DNA of 64,000 bases from Mycolicibacterium thermoresistibile (GTDB lineage Bacteria; Actinomycetota; Actinomycetes; Mycobacteriales; Mycobacteriaceae), in NCBI RefSeq assembly GCF_900187065.1, contig NZ_LT906483.1, positions 806,001-870,000 on the forward strand, given 5' to 3'. A program made the position numbers and the translations under genes. This document shows, piece after piece, positions 26,775-36,198 of this stretch (the stretch's first letter is position 1; the number at the start of each line of letters is the position of its first letter). The notes beneath the pieces were generated by a model, which was not told the origin of the DNA, did not search any database, and saw only the letters and a list, made by a program, of their open reading frames with translations.

Positions 26775-28169
26775 CTACTCCACCCCCTCGGTGAGGTCGC
26801 GCACCTCCGCATAGCGCTCCCGCACCGCGGGTACCGGGTCTGCCTCGTACCGATCGGTGCGGGGCGGCTGCCACGAAGGCGGTTCAGGTGTCCCGCGCAG
26901 CGCCCACGCCGCCTGCCGGGCCGCCCCGAGTGCGACGTACTCGGCCGGATCGGGCACCAGCACCGGCACCCCGAACACCTGAGGGGCGATGGCCCGCACC
27001 GCCTCCGACCGGGCGGCGCCACCGATCAGCAGTACCCGCCGCAGCGGGATGCCGTGGCCGGTCAGGTGTGCGATCCCGTCGGCCAGGGCGCACAGCAGGC
27101 CCTCGACGGCGGCCCGCGCCAGGTTCGCCGGTGTCGCATTGGACACCCGGAGTCCGTGCAGCGCCCCGGAGGCGTTCGGCCGGTTGGGGGTTCGTTCACC
27201 CTCCAGATACGGCACCAGCACCAGTCCTTCGCTACCGGGCGGTGCGGACAACGCCAACCGGGACAGCTCGGCGTGGTCCACCTGCAGCATGGCCGCCGCG
27301 GCGTCGAGCACCCGGGCGCCGTTGAGCGTGCACACCAGCGGCAGATGCCGCCCGGTGCCGTCGGCGAAACCGGCGACGAACCCGGTGCCGTCGCGCACCG
27401 GTGCGGTGGCCACCGCCGACACCACCCCCGAGGTGCCCACCGAGACGATGACGTCCCCGGGTTCGGCGGCCAGCCCCAACGCGGCGGCGGCGTTGTCACC
27501 CAGGCCGGCGCCGAACACCCGGTCACCGCCGCGGGTGGCGTCAGACGGGCCGAGCACCGCGGGCAGATGTGGTCGGCGCCCGCGCAGCCCGAGCTCCAAC
27601 AGGTCGAGGCGGTAGTCGTCGCCGGACGCGTCGTAGTACCCGGTGCCGCTGGCATCGCTGCGGTCGGTGGTCAACTCGGCGATGTCGGTGGACCCGCGCA
27701 GCCGCCAGGTCAGCCAGTCGTGCGGCAGGCACACCGCGGCGGTGCGGTCGGCGTGCTGCGGCTCGTGGTCGGCCAGCCACCGCAGCTTGGCGACGGTGAT
27801 CGCGGCCAGCGGCACCACCCCGACGGCCTCGGCCCACGCCTGCGGTCCGCCGAGCTCGTCCACCAGTGCCGCGGCCGCGCCGGCGGAGCGGACGTCGTTC
27901 CACAACAACGCATCCCGTACCACCTTGCCTGCCTCGTCGAGGCAGACCATGCCGTGCTGCTGTGCCCCCACCGCGACCGCGGCGACATCGTCGAGACCGC
28001 CCGCTGCCCGGACGGCGTCGTGGGCGGCGGACTCCCAGAACGCCGGGTCGATCTCGGTGCCGTCGGGATGGGCGGCGCGGCCCTCCCGCACTACCGCGCC
28101 GGTGTCGGCATCACAGATCAGCACCTTGCACGACTGGGTGGACGAGTCGATGCCGGCGACGAGCGTCAT
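26775..28169 (-). CDS. xylB: Xylulokinase-type FGGY carbohydrate kinase (464 aa)
   Basis: FGGY kinase that phosphorylates D-xylulose (or a related ketose) to the 5-phosphate for entry into the pentose phosphate pathway. It has the N-terminal phosphate loop [11 protein letters not shown], the substrate segment [11 protein letters not shown] and WNDVRS, and the C-terminal ATP-site block [17 protein letters not shown] at 28169 overlaps the stop of the upstream dehydrogenase as ATGA; the frame continues upstream but inside that gene. Third gene of a minus-strand polyol operon. Family specificity can vary among xylulose, ribulose and other sugars, but the two dehydrogenases beside it fit xylulose. 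Confidence 0.88.
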   Translation of the reverse strand: MTLVAGIDSSTQSCKVLICDADTGAVVREGRAAHPDGTEIDPAFWESAAHDAVRAAGGLDDVAAVAVGAQQHGMVCLDEAGKVVRDALLWNDVRSAGAAAALVDELGGPQAWAEAVGVVPLAAITVAKLRWLADHEPQHADRTAAVCLPHDWLTWRLRGSTDIAELTTDRSDASGTGYYDASGDDYRLDLLELGLRGRRPHLPAVLGPSDATRGGDRVFGAGLGDNAAAALGLAAEPGDVIVSVGTSGVVSAVATAPVRDGTGFVAGFADGTGRHLPLVCTLNGARVLDAAAAMLQVDHAELSRLALSAPPGSEGLVLVPYLEGERTPNRPNASGALHGLRVSNATPANLARAAVEGLLCALADGIAHLTGHGIPLRRVLLIGGAARSEAVRAIAPQVFGVPVLVPDPAEYVALGAARQAAWALRGTPEPPSWQPPRTDRYEADPVPAVRERYAEVRDLTEGVE

Positions 28170-29632
28170 GACCGCTCCCGCAGCAGCGCTTCGAGCGTGG
28201 CCCGCGCGCCCACCCGGTGCAGCGACTCCAGCGCCCACCGGTAGGCCTCGACGAATCGGGGCTGATCCACCAGATCACCGAAGATCGCCCGATTCTCGAT
28301 GAACGCCGGCGGATTGTCCCGCTGGGACCGGGCGATCGGGATCAGGGTGTCGGCCAACCGGTCCACCACATCGATCGGCTCACCCTGCTCGTCGACCCCC
28401 TCGGCGTAGCGGGCCCAACTGGCCACGGTGGCGGCGGCAAGCCGCACCGGGCCACCGGACGCCAGGTTGTCCCGGATCACCGGCAACAACCATTTGGGGA
28501 TCCGGTCCGACGATTCGGCGCACAACCGGGCGATGGTGTCGCGGACGTGGGCGTTGGCGAACCGCGGGATCAACTGATCCTTGAACTCGTGCAGCCCGGG
28601 AACCGGTTGCAGTGTCGGCATCGCCTCTGAATCCATGTAGCGGGACAGGAATTCGGCGAACAACGGATCCTGCGCGGCCTCATGCACCAGCCGATACCCG
28701 GAAAGATACGCGAAATAGCACAGACTCTGGTGGCCGGCGTTGAGCAGCCGCAGCTTCATCGCCTCGTACGGGCGGACGTCGTCGACCAGTTTCACCCCGG
28801 CCCGCTCCCACGGTGGGCGCCCGTCGGCGAAGTCGTCCTCGAGCACCCACATGCAGAACGGTTCGGCGACCACCGGCCAGGAATCCTCGACGTCGAAATC
28901 CGTGGCCAGGGTGTCGATCACCTCGGGGGTGGTGACCGGGGTGATCCGGTCGACCATCGAGTTCGGGAACCGGGTGTGCTCGCGCATCCACTGCGCCAAA
29001 CCGGGGTCGGCGAGCTCGGCGTATGAGGTGAACACCCGGCGGGCGACGTCGCCGTTCTCGACGATGTTGTCGCAGGACACGATGGTCGGCGAGGGCAGTC
29101 CGCGCTCGCGGCGCCGCGCCAGCCCCGCCGCGACCAGACCGAACACCGTCGCCGGGGGACCGTCACCGGTGAGGTCCCGCTGCACGGCGGGGTTGTCGAT
29201 GTCGAACCCAGCGTCGCTGTCGCGGAGGTTGTAGCCGCCCTCGGTGATGGTCAGCGAGATGATCCGCACCGCCGGATCGGCGAGCAACTCGATCACGCCC
29301 TCGGGATCGTCTGGGGCGTAGCGGAAGTCGACGATCGATCCGATGACCCGCGGTTCGCGGGTGCCGTCCGGGTGGGCGAGCATCAGGGTGTAGAGGTGGT
29401 CCTGGCGGCTCAGCGCCTCCTGCATCCGGCGGTCGTTGGGCAGTACACCGACCCCGCAGATGCCCCACTCGCCGGCGAGGCCGTCGTTGAGCAGCCGGTC
29501 CAGATACATGGCCTGATGCGCCCGGTGGAAGCCGCCGACGCCGAAGTGCACGATGCCGACCCGCACCTGTCCGCGGTCATAACCCGGGGTGGGGATCGAC
29601 AGTGCGGACAGGTTGGCGGCGTTCAGCTTCAT
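28166..29632 (-). CDS. Mannitol/D-arabinitol-type long-chain polyol dehydrogenase (488 aa)
   Basis: Member of the mannitol 2-dehydrogenase family, which oxidises polyols with NAD to ketoses (mannitol to fructose, D-arabinitol to D-xylulose). The N-terminal nucleotide segment [20 protein letters not shown] and the catalytic-lysine block [18 protein letters not shown] are clear, and length is normal. Start and stop overlap both neighbours as ATGA. Because a xylulokinase follows, D-arabinitol 4-dehydrogenase activity giving D-xylulose is as likely as mannitol oxidation, as in dal operons. That choice is inferred from context. Confidence 0.88.
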   Translation of the reverse strand: MKLNAANLSALSIPTPGYDRGQVRVGIVHFGVGGFHRAHQAMYLDRLLNDGLAGEWGICGVGVLPNDRRMQEALSRQDHLYTLMLAHPDGTREPRVIGSIVDFRYAPDDPEGVIELLADPAVRIISLTITEGGYNLRDSDAGFDIDNPAVQRDLTGDGPPATVFGLVAAGLARRRERGLPSPTIVSCDNIVENGDVARRVFTSYAELADPGLAQWMREHTRFPNSMVDRITPVTTPEVIDTLATDFDVEDSWPVVAEPFCMWVLEDDFADGRPPWERAGVKLVDDVRPYEAMKLRLLNAGHQSLCYFAYLSGYRLVHEAAQDPLFAEFLSRYMDSEAMPTLQPVPGLHEFKDQLIPRFANAHVRDTIARLCAESSDRIPKWLLPVIRDNLASGGPVRLAAATVASWARYAEGVDEQGEPIDVVDRLADTLIPIARSQRDNPPAFIENRAIFGDLVDQPRFVEAYRWALESLHRVGARATLEALLRERS

Positions 29633-30660
29633 GACGTCCCCACTTCGACGACGGACTTGATGTTTCCGGGAATCCGGTCGGATTCCAGTGCTTCAGCGGT
29701 CTTCTCGAGCGGATAGCGGCCGGTGATCAACGCGTCGACGTCGACCCTTCCCGTGCGGATCAGCGCGATCGCGGCGGGCCAGGTGTTGGCGTAGCGGAAG
29801 ACGCCGGTGAGGATCAACTCCCGGTTCTGGATCGTCTGTACCGGCAGTTCCATGGTCTCGGCGCCCATGCCGACCAGCACCGCCCGGCCGGCCGGGCGCA
29901 CCGCCGCCAGCCCCGACATCACGGCGGCCGGGGCGCCGGAGGCGTCGATGAACGCGTCGACCCGCAGCCCGGTGACGTCGTCGGTCTGCGGATCCAGCGT
30001 CGTGGTGGCGCCGAAACGATGCGCCAGCCTGCGGCGGTGCGGATCGAGGTCGGTGACGACGATGTCGGTCGCCCCGTACGCGCGGGCCACCTGGGCGGTC
30101 ATCAGGCCGATCGGACCCGCGCCGGCGATGAGCACCCGCGACCCGCCGGCGACGGCGGCCTTGTCGACCGTGGCGATGGCCACCGACAGCGGTTCGCACA
30201 ACGCCGCGGCATTGTCGGTCATCTCGGCGGGCACCGGATGCGCGAACGCCGCACCGATCGTGACGTATTCGCACAGCGCGCCGTCCACCGGCGGGGTGCC
30301 GTAGAACCGCATGTGCGGGCACAGGTTGTAGCGGCCGCGGCGGGTTTCCTCGCTGTTCGGGTCGGGTCGCTGCGGTTCGATGGAAACCCGTTGTCCGATC
30401 CGGTCTTCCGGCACGCCCGACCCGACCGCGACGATGGTGCCGGCGGCCTCGTGGCCGAGGATCAGCGGCTGTTCGACGACGAACTCGCCGATGCGGCCTT
30501 CGCGGTAGTAATGCGCGTCCGAGCCGCACACCCCGACCGTTCTCACCCGGATCAGCACATCACCGGGCGCGGGTGTCGGTACCGGACGTTCGGCGATCTC
30601 GATGCGCCCCGGCTCGACGAGCACTGCGGCCCGCATCGTCGCGGGTGTTGTCTGCGTCAC
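29629..30660 (-). CDS. Zinc-dependent sorbitol/xylitol-type dehydrogenase (343 aa)
   Basis: Medium-chain dehydrogenase. Catalytic zinc ligands are in GVCGSDAHYY and GHEAAG, and the NAD site is GAGPIGLMTAQVARAYGA with an acidic residue after the second strand (VTDLD). The lobe that normally carries four structural-zinc cysteines reads PDPNSEETRRGRYNLCPHM and keeps just one Cys, so the structural zinc is probably absent, as in some sorbitol dehydrogenases. First gene of the minus-strand polyol operon; its promoter region is shared with the divergent SorC regulator. Likely oxidises xylitol or sorbitol to the matching ketose. Confidence 0.88.
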   Translation of the reverse strand: MTQTTPATMRAAVLVEPGRIEIAERPVPTPAPGDVLIRVRTVGVCGSDAHYYREGRIGEFVVEQPLILGHEAAGTIVAVGSGVPEDRIGQRVSIEPQRPDPNSEETRRGRYNLCPHMRFYGTPPVDGALCEYVTIGAAFAHPVPAEMTDNAAALCEPLSVAIATVDKAAVAGGSRVLIAGAGPIGLMTAQVARAYGATDIVVTDLDPHRRRLAHRFGATTTLDPQTDDVTGLRVDAFIDASGAPAAVMSGLAAVRPAGRAVLVGMGAETMELPVQTIQNRELILTGVFRYANTWPAAIALIRTGRVDVDALITGRYPLEKTAEALESDRIPGNIKSVVEVGTS

Positions 30661-30678
30661 ATTTTCATGTTAACCTCC

Positions 30679-30712
30679 TGAGCAGATTTACGCACCCCTG
30701 AGCATCTGCTCA
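30679..30712. promoter_or_regulatory. Probable SorC operator in the divergent polyol promoter
   Basis: TGAGCAGAT (30679-30687) and ATCTGCTCA (30704-30712) form a perfect nine-base inverted repeat. Inside it, TGAGCA-TC-TGCTCA (30699-30712) is a second, tighter palindrome, so the half-site TGAGCA occurs three times. It lies between the divergent dehydrogenase and regulator starts. Confidence 0.7.
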
Positions 30713-30727
30713 TTTGTGGAGGTTGTG

Positions 30728-31753
30728 ATGTCCGGTCCGACGATGGACAGCCCGGAGCCCTCGGCGCCGGCTGCCGCGGAGGACCTGCGCCTGGCGCTGC
30801 GGGCCGCGTCGCTGTACTACCTCGACAACCTCACCCAGGCCGAGGTCGCCGCCCGGTTGGGGGTGTCCAGACCCACCGCCGGCCGGCTCATCGCCCGCGC
30901 GAAGGCCAAGGGCCTGGTGCGCATCGAGGTGGTGGTGCCGCCGGATCAACGCGACAGCGTGTACGCCGACGAGGAGATGGACCTCGAGGCGGCGTTCGGG
31001 CTGATCGAGGCGGTGGTGGTCGGCGGCAACCTCGACGACGCCGGCCCGCTCGACGACCCGGCCACCTGGGCGCCGGTCGGCCGTGCCGGTGCGCGACTGC
31101 TCACTCGTCGGCTCCGGCCCACCGACAGCCTCGGTTTCAACTGGGGCCCGGAGGTGGTGGCCGTCGCCAAGGCGCTGCCGGCCGGGGCGGCAAGCTGCCG
31201 CGCGGTGGTGCAACTCGACGGCGCGATCAGCGCCGGCAACTACCAGACCGGCACCGAGTACGTGCTGGGACGATGCGCCGAACGGCTGCACGCCAAGGTG
31301 ATCCGGCTCCCGGCTCCGTTGTACGCCGATCCGGCGACGGTGGCGTCGCTGCACAACGACTCGCTGATCTCACGCGCGCTGGAGGCCGGGCGCAGCGCCG
31401 AGGTGATGATGTTCGGCGTCGGCACGGTCTCGACGTCGACCACGCTGTTCGAGGGCAGCTTCCTCGACACCGGCATGCTGGACCGGCTCAAGGCCCAGGG
31501 CGCGGTGGGGGAGATCGGCGGCCGGTTCTTCGACGCCGACGGGGTGGTGCTGGAGACCGAGTTGTCCCCGCGGGCGGTGTCGGTGCCTTTGGAGGACATC
31601 CGCGACTGCCCGACCACGATCCTGCTGACCGGCGGGTCGGGCAAATACGAAGCGGCGCTGGCCGCACTGCGGGGTGGCTTCGCCCGCTACCTGGTGTGCG
31701 ACGTGCATTGCGCCCGATGGTTGTTGGACAACCGCAAGGAGGTGCCGAGGTGA
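30728..31753 (+). CDS. SorC family sugar-responsive transcriptional regulator (341 aa)
   Basis: The N-terminal helix-turn-helix LYYLDNLTQAEVAARLGVSRPTAGRLI is typical of SorC/DeoR-type regulators. The C-terminal sugar-phosphate-binding domain includes the family blocks LGFNWG-like SLGFNWGPEVVAVAK and ILLTGGSGKYEAALAAL. ATG at 30728 is preceded at five bases by GGAGG; earlier GTG codons in frame at 30716 and 30725 are less suitable. It most likely responds to a phosphorylated polyol or ketose and controls both divergent transcripts through the TGAGCA repeats upstream. Its stop overlaps the next gene as GTGA. Confidence 0.88.
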   Translation: MSGPTMDSPEPSAPAAAEDLRLALRAASLYYLDNLTQAEVAARLGVSRPTAGRLIARAKAKGLVRIEVVVPPDQRDSVYADEEMDLEAAFGLIEAVVVGGNLDDAGPLDDPATWAPVGRAGARLLTRRLRPTDSLGFNWGPEVVAVAKALPAGAASCRAVVQLDGAISAGNYQTGTEYVLGRCAERLHAKVIRLPAPLYADPATVASLHNDSLISRALEAGRSAEVMMFGVGTVSTSTTLFEGSFLDTGMLDRLKAQGAVGEIGGRFFDADGVVLETELSPRAVSVPLEDIRDCPTTILLTGGSGKYEAALAALRGGFARYLVCDVHCARWLLDNRKEVPR

Positions 31754-33096
31754 GGCGAACACCGATCCGGGCGGTGCTGGCCGCCGTCGCCGCGGTCTGC
31801 CTGACCCTGACCGGCTGTGCCGGGGCCGGAACCCTGGGCTCGTCGGGCAACACCGTGACGATCGCGCTGGTGTCGAACTCGCAGATGTCCGACGCGCAGC
31901 GGTTGGCGCCGCACTTCGAGGCCGCCAACCCCGACATCCGGCTGAAGTTCGTCACGCTCTCGGAGAACCAGGCGCGGGCCAAGATCACCGCCTCGACGGC
32001 GATGGGCGGCGGCGAGTTCGACGTGGTGATGATCAGCAACTACGAGACCCCGCAGTGGGCCGCGGACGGCTGGCTGGTCAACCTGTCCGACTACGCCCGG
32101 CAGACCCCCGGCTACGACGAGGACGACTTCATCCCCAGCATCCGCGAATCGCTGTCGTACGAGGGCGACATGTACGCGGTGCCGTTCTACGGCGAATCGT
32201 CGTTCCTGATGTACCGCAAGGACCTGTTCGAGAAGTCCGGAATCGACATGCCGCACAACCCGACCTGGCAGCAGGTCGCCGACGCCGCCGCTGCCCTCGA
32301 CACCCCGGACATGGCCGGCATCTGCCTGCGCGGCAAACCGGGCTGGGGTGAGGTGCTCGCCCCGCTGGACACCGTGATCAACACCTTCGGCGGCCGCTGG
32401 TACGACATGGACTGGAACGCCCAACTCGACAGCCCCGAGGTCGAAGAGGCCGTCAGCTTCTATGTGAACCTGGTGCGCGACCACGGTGAACCCGGCCCCG
32501 CCACCAGTGGATTCGGGGAGTGCGCCACCCAGTTCGCGCAGGGTCGCGCCGCCATGTGGTACGACGCCACCTCTGCGGTGTCGGTGCTGGAGGATCCGGC
32601 GCAGAGCAACGTGGTCGGCAAGGTCGGCTACGCGCTGGCGCCGACCGTCGTCAAAGCCGACGCCGGCTGGCTCTACACCTGGGCGCTGGGCATCCCGGCC
32701 AGCAGCGACAACAAGGACTCGGCGTGGAAGTTCATCTCCTGGATGACCGACAAGAACTACATCCGGCTGGTCGGTGAGGAACTCGGCTGGGCGCGGGTTC
32801 CGCCGGGGAACCGGTTGTCCACCTATCAGATTCCCGAATACCAGCAGGCCTCCGAGGCGTTCGGGCAGGTGACGCTCGAGTCGCTGGAGAACGCCGACAC
32901 CCAACACCCGACGGTGCAGCCGGTGCCCTACACCGGGGTGCAGTTCCTCGCGATCCCCGAGTTCCAGGACCTCGGCACCCGGGTCAGCCAACAGATCAGC
33001 GCGGCGATCGCCGGGCAGAAATCCGTCAAGGACGCGCTCGCGCAGGCGCAGAAGTACGCACAAGTGGTCGGCAAGACGTATCAGGAGAAGCCATGA
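31750..33096 (+). CDS. Polyol ABC transporter, substrate-binding lipoprotein (448 aa)
   Basis: Extracellular solute-binding protein of family 1. The signal peptide ends in lipobox LTGC, so it is lipid-anchored outside the membrane. Mid-protein blocks such as YEGDMYAVPFYGESSFLMYRK are typical of sorbitol/mannitol (SmoE-type) and sugar-binding receptors. GTG at 31750 has AAGGAGG upstream and overlaps the SorC stop. It delivers the substrate to the two permeases that follow. Ligand is inferred to be a polyol from the dehydrogenases across the promoter. Confidence 0.88.
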   Translation: MRRTPIRAVLAAVAAVCLTLTGCAGAGTLGSSGNTVTIALVSNSQMSDAQRLAPHFEAANPDIRLKFVTLSENQARAKITASTAMGGGEFDVVMISNYETPQWAADGWLVNLSDYARQTPGYDEDDFIPSIRESLSYEGDMYAVPFYGESSFLMYRKDLFEKSGIDMPHNPTWQQVADAAAALDTPDMAGICLRGKPGWGEVLAPLDTVINTFGGRWYDMDWNAQLDSPEVEEAVSFYVNLVRDHGEPGPATSGFGECATQFAQGRAAMWYDATSAVSVLEDPAQSNVVGKVGYALAPTVVKADAGWLYTWALGIPASSDNKDSAWKFISWMTDKNYIRLVGEELGWARVPPGNRLSTYQIPEYQQASEAFGQVTLESLENADTQHPTVQPVPYTGVQFLAIPEFQDLGTRVSQQISAAIAGQKSVKDALAQAQKYAQVVGKTYQEKP

Positions 33097-34067
33097 CAGC
33101 CATCGCCCCCGGCGCGTCAGAGCACCTCACCGGGTCCGAGGCCGACCGGGTCGCCCGCATCAAACACGCCAAACAGCAGGGGGTCTCACGGGCCGAAGGG
33201 TGGCGACGGCGCGGGCCGCTGCTGCCGGCGCTGATCTTCATGATCATCGTCACCCAGGTCCCGTTCCTGTTCACGCTGTACTTCTCCACGTTGTCGTGGA
33301 ACCTGGTGCGGCCGGGGTCGCGCGAGTTCGTCGGGTTCCAGAACTACGTGGATGTGGTGCAGGACAGCACCTTCTGGCAGGTCGCGGTGAACTCGGTGCT
33401 CATCATCGTGGTGACCGTGCTGGTGTCGGTGCTGCTCGGGCTGGGGCTGGCGCTGCTGCTGGACCGGGTGTTCCTGGGCCGCGGCATCGTCCGGACGCTG
33501 CTGATCACCCCGTTCCTGGTGACGCCGGTGGCCGGGGCGCTGATGTGGAAGACCGCCATGCTCGACCCGGTGTTCGGCATCGTCAACTGGCTGCTGTCGC
33601 CGTTCGGGGTGCACCAGGTGGACTGGGTGAGCCGGTTCCCGCTGACCTCGGTGATGATCAATCTGGTCTGGCAGTGGACGCCGTTCATGATGCTGCTGAT
33701 CCTGGCCGGGCTGCAGTCCATGCCGCGCGACATCCTGGAAGCCGGCCGGGTGGACGGCGCCGGGACGTTCCAGCTGTTCCGCGAGCTCACCCTGCCGCAT
33801 CTGCGCCGGTTCATCGAACTCGGCGCGGTGCTGGGCGCCATCTACCTGGTCAACACGTTCGACCCGATCTACATGATGACCCAGGGTGGGCCGGGTACCG
33901 CGAGTTCGAACCTGCCGTTCTACATCTACCAGCGCGCGTTCCTGGGCTTCGACATCGGCCAGGCGGCGGCGATGGGCGTCATCGTCGTCATCTTCACGAT
34001 CATCATCGCCACCTTCGCGTTGCGACTGATCTTCCGCTCGTTCACCGGTAAAGAGGAGGCGGCCTGA
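33093..34067 (+). CDS. Polyol ABC transporter permease, MalF/SmoF type (324 aa)
   Basis: About six membrane helices after a charged N-terminal stretch. The cytoplasmic EAA loop that contacts the ATPase is visible as DILEAGRVDGAGTFQLFREL. A family 1 sugar permease; pairs with the next gene to form the channel. ATG overlaps the stop of the binding-protein gene as ATGA, and its own stop overlaps the next start as TGATG, so translation is coupled. Confidence 0.9.
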   Translation: MTAIAPGASEHLTGSEADRVARIKHAKQQGVSRAEGWRRRGPLLPALIFMIIVTQVPFLFTLYFSTLSWNLVRPGSREFVGFQNYVDVVQDSTFWQVAVNSVLIIVVTVLVSVLLGLGLALLLDRVFLGRGIVRTLLITPFLVTPVAGALMWKTAMLDPVFGIVNWLLSPFGVHQVDWVSRFPLTSVMINLVWQWTPFMMLLILAGLQSMPRDILEAGRVDGAGTFQLFRELTLPHLRRFIELGAVLGAIYLVNTFDPIYMMTQGGPGTASSNLPFYIYQRAFLGFDIGQAAAMGVIVVIFTIIIATFALRLIFRSFTGKEEAA

Positions 34068-34942
34068 TGAGCACGGCCACTGTCACCACCACCGCCCCCG
34101 TCCCGACCGAGCCGTCGAAGGCCGCCAAGGTCAAACGGCGCAGCTTCGACCCGTGGGGTGTGGTGGCCTGGATCGCGGCCATCGGGTTCTTCTTCCCGGT
34201 GTTCTGGATGGTGCTGACCGCGTTCAAACAAGAGGTGGACGCCTACACCACCACCCCGAAGGTGTTCTTCGCGCCGACGCTGGACCAGTTCCGCGCGGTG
34301 TTCGACCAGGGCATCGGCACCGCGCTGCTGAACTCGCTCTTCGCCACCGTGGTGTCGACCCTGCTGGTGCTGGCGCTGGGGGTGCCGGCGGCGTTCGCGT
34401 TGTCGCTGCGGCCGGTGCGCAAGACCCAGGACGCGCTGTTCTTCTTCATGAGCACCAAGATGCTGCCGATCGTCGCGGCGATCATCCCGCTGTATGTGAT
34501 CGTGTCCAATGTCGGCCTGCTGGACAACATCTGGGCGCTGATCATCCTCTACACGGCGATGAACCTGCCGATCGCGGTGTGGATGATGCGGTCGTTCTTC
34601 CTCGAGGTGCCCGGTGAACTGCTGGAGGCCGCCAGCCTGGACGGGGCGGGCACCTGGCGCACCATGCGGGAGGTGATCCTGCCGATCGTGTCGCCCGGGA
34701 TCGCGGCGACCGCGCTGATCTGCGTGATCTTCGCGTGGAACGAGTTCTTCTTCGCGGTCAACCTGACCGCGGTGCAGGCCCAGACCATGCCGGTGTTCCT
34801 GGTCGGCTTCATCGCCGGGGAGGGGCTGTACTGGGCCAAGCTGTGCGCGGCGTCGACGATGGCGGCGCTGCCGGTGATCCTGGCCGGCTGGCTGGCGCAG
34901 AACAAGCTGGTGCGCGGGCTGTCCTTCGGCGCGATCAAGTAA
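34067..34942 (+). CDS. Polyol ABC transporter permease, MalG/SmoG type (291 aa)
   Basis: Second permease, with about six helices and the EAA loop ELLEAASLDGAGTWRTMREV. The N-terminal 30 residues are Thr/Lys-rich and cytoplasmic. Together with the preceding permease it should form the membrane pore. Starts one base into the previous stop codon. Confidence 0.9.
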   Translation: MSTATVTTTAPVPTEPSKAAKVKRRSFDPWGVVAWIAAIGFFFPVFWMVLTAFKQEVDAYTTTPKVFFAPTLDQFRAVFDQGIGTALLNSLFATVVSTLLVLALGVPAAFALSLRPVRKTQDALFFFMSTKMLPIVAAIIPLYVIVSNVGLLDNIWALIILYTAMNLPIAVWMMRSFFLEVPGELLEAASLDGAGTWRTMREVILPIVSPGIAATALICVIFAWNEFFFAVNLTAVQAQTMPVFLVGFIAGEGLYWAKLCAASTMAALPVILAGWLAQNKLVRGLSFGAIK

Positions 34943-34964
34943 CTCGGAGACGACGGGAGTTCTC

Positions 34965-36047
34965 ATGGCGACAATCACCTACCGCAACGCGTCGTGCATC
35001 TACGAAGGGTCCGACACGTTCGCGGTGAACTCGCTCAACCTCGAGATCGAGGACGGTGAGTTCGTGGTGCTGGTCGGGCCGTCCGGGTCGGGGAAGAGCA
35101 CCGCACTGCGGATGCTGGCCGGGCTGGAGGACATCGACGACGGCGACATCGAGATCGGTGGCCGCAACATGCGCGGGGTGCCGTCGAAGGACCGCGACAT
35201 CGCGATGGTGTTCCAGAACTACGCGCTGTATCCGAACAAGACCGTCGCGGAGAACATGGGATTCGCGCTGAAACTGCGCGGGGTGGCGGCCTCCGAGCGG
35301 CGCCGCAAGGTCGAGGAGGCCGCCAAACTGCTCGACCTCACCGAGTTCCTGGACCGCAAGCCGGCCAAGCTGTCCGGTGGGCAGCGCCAACGGGTGGCGA
35401 TGGGCCGGGCGATCGTGCGGGAGCCGCAGGTGTTCTGCATGGACGAACCGCTGTCGAACCTCGATGCCAAACTGCGGGTGCAGACCCGCACCCAGATCGC
35501 CGCGCTGCAGCGTCGGCTCGGCACCACCACCGTGTACGTGACCCACGATCAGGTCGAGGCGATGACCATGGGGGACCGGGTGGCGGTGTTGAAACACGGT
35601 CGGCTGCAGCAGTTCGCGTCGCCCGGGGACCTGTATCACCGGCCGGCCAACGCGTTCGTGGCCGGGTTCATCGGGTCACCGGCGATGAACCTGTTCAACG
35701 CGCAGCTGGTGCCGGAAGGGGTGCAGATCGGCGACACCGTGCTGGAACTCGAACGCGCCCAGCTCACCGCACTGCACGAGGCCAAACTCGACACCGTCAC
35801 CGTCGGGTTGCGGCCCGAGCACCTCGAACTGTCCGATGCCGGCGGGGTCGAGGTGGTGGTCGACCTGGTCGAGGATCTGGGGAGTGAGGCGTATCTGTAC
35901 ACGCACACCGGCAGCGGAGTGGACCTGGTGGCGCGGTGTCTGGACCGGGTGCCGGCCAAACTGGCCGACACCGTGCGGCTGCGGAAGCGGACCGACGGTG
36001 TGGTGCACCTGTTCCATCCGGACACCGGGGAACGGGTGGGGGAGTAG
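34965..36047 (+). CDS. Polyol/sugar ABC transporter ATP-binding protein, UgpC/MsmK type (360 aa)
   Basis: Walker A GPSGSGKST, Q-loop MVFQNYALYPNKTV, signature LSGGQRQRVAMGRA and Walker B VFCMDEPLSNLDAK are all intact, with switch His in VYVTHDQ. The C-terminal 120 residues are the OB-type regulatory domain of the MalK/UgpC group (GLRPEHLEL). It powers import by the two permeases. Last gene of the importer operon, 22 bases after the second permease. Such ATPases can serve several sugar importers. Confidence 0.92.
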   Translation: MATITYRNASCIYEGSDTFAVNSLNLEIEDGEFVVLVGPSGSGKSTALRMLAGLEDIDDGDIEIGGRNMRGVPSKDRDIAMVFQNYALYPNKTVAENMGFALKLRGVAASERRRKVEEAAKLLDLTEFLDRKPAKLSGGQRQRVAMGRAIVREPQVFCMDEPLSNLDAKLRVQTRTQIAALQRRLGTTTVYVTHDQVEAMTMGDRVAVLKHGRLQQFASPGDLYHRPANAFVAGFIGSPAMNLFNAQLVPEGVQIGDTVLELERAQLTALHEAKLDTVTVGLRPEHLELSDAGGVEVVVDLVEDLGSEAYLYTHTGSGVDLVARCLDRVPAKLADTVRLRKRTDGVVHLFHPDTGERVGE

Positions 36048-36182
36048 GTCAGGGTCGGTGTTCGGCGTCTGATGACCATGGGCCTCGAACTGGAGTCGCT
36101 GCGCGACGGCGATCCGGCCGGAGCCCGGCGCACCGGGCTACGCAACGGCGACATCGGCCTGCAGCGCATCGTTTCAGAATCC

Positions 36183-36198
36183 GATCACTGCAGTGATC
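36183..36198. repeat. 16-bp perfect palindrome at the 3' end of the ATPase pseudogene
   Basis: GATCACTGCAGTGATC is self-complementary without a loop and touches the stop codon of the minus-strand ATPase gene. It sits at the junction between the polyol operon and the lower-GC segment. A transcript hairpin without loop bases would be poor, so a protein-binding site is as likely as a terminator. Confidence 0.6.
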
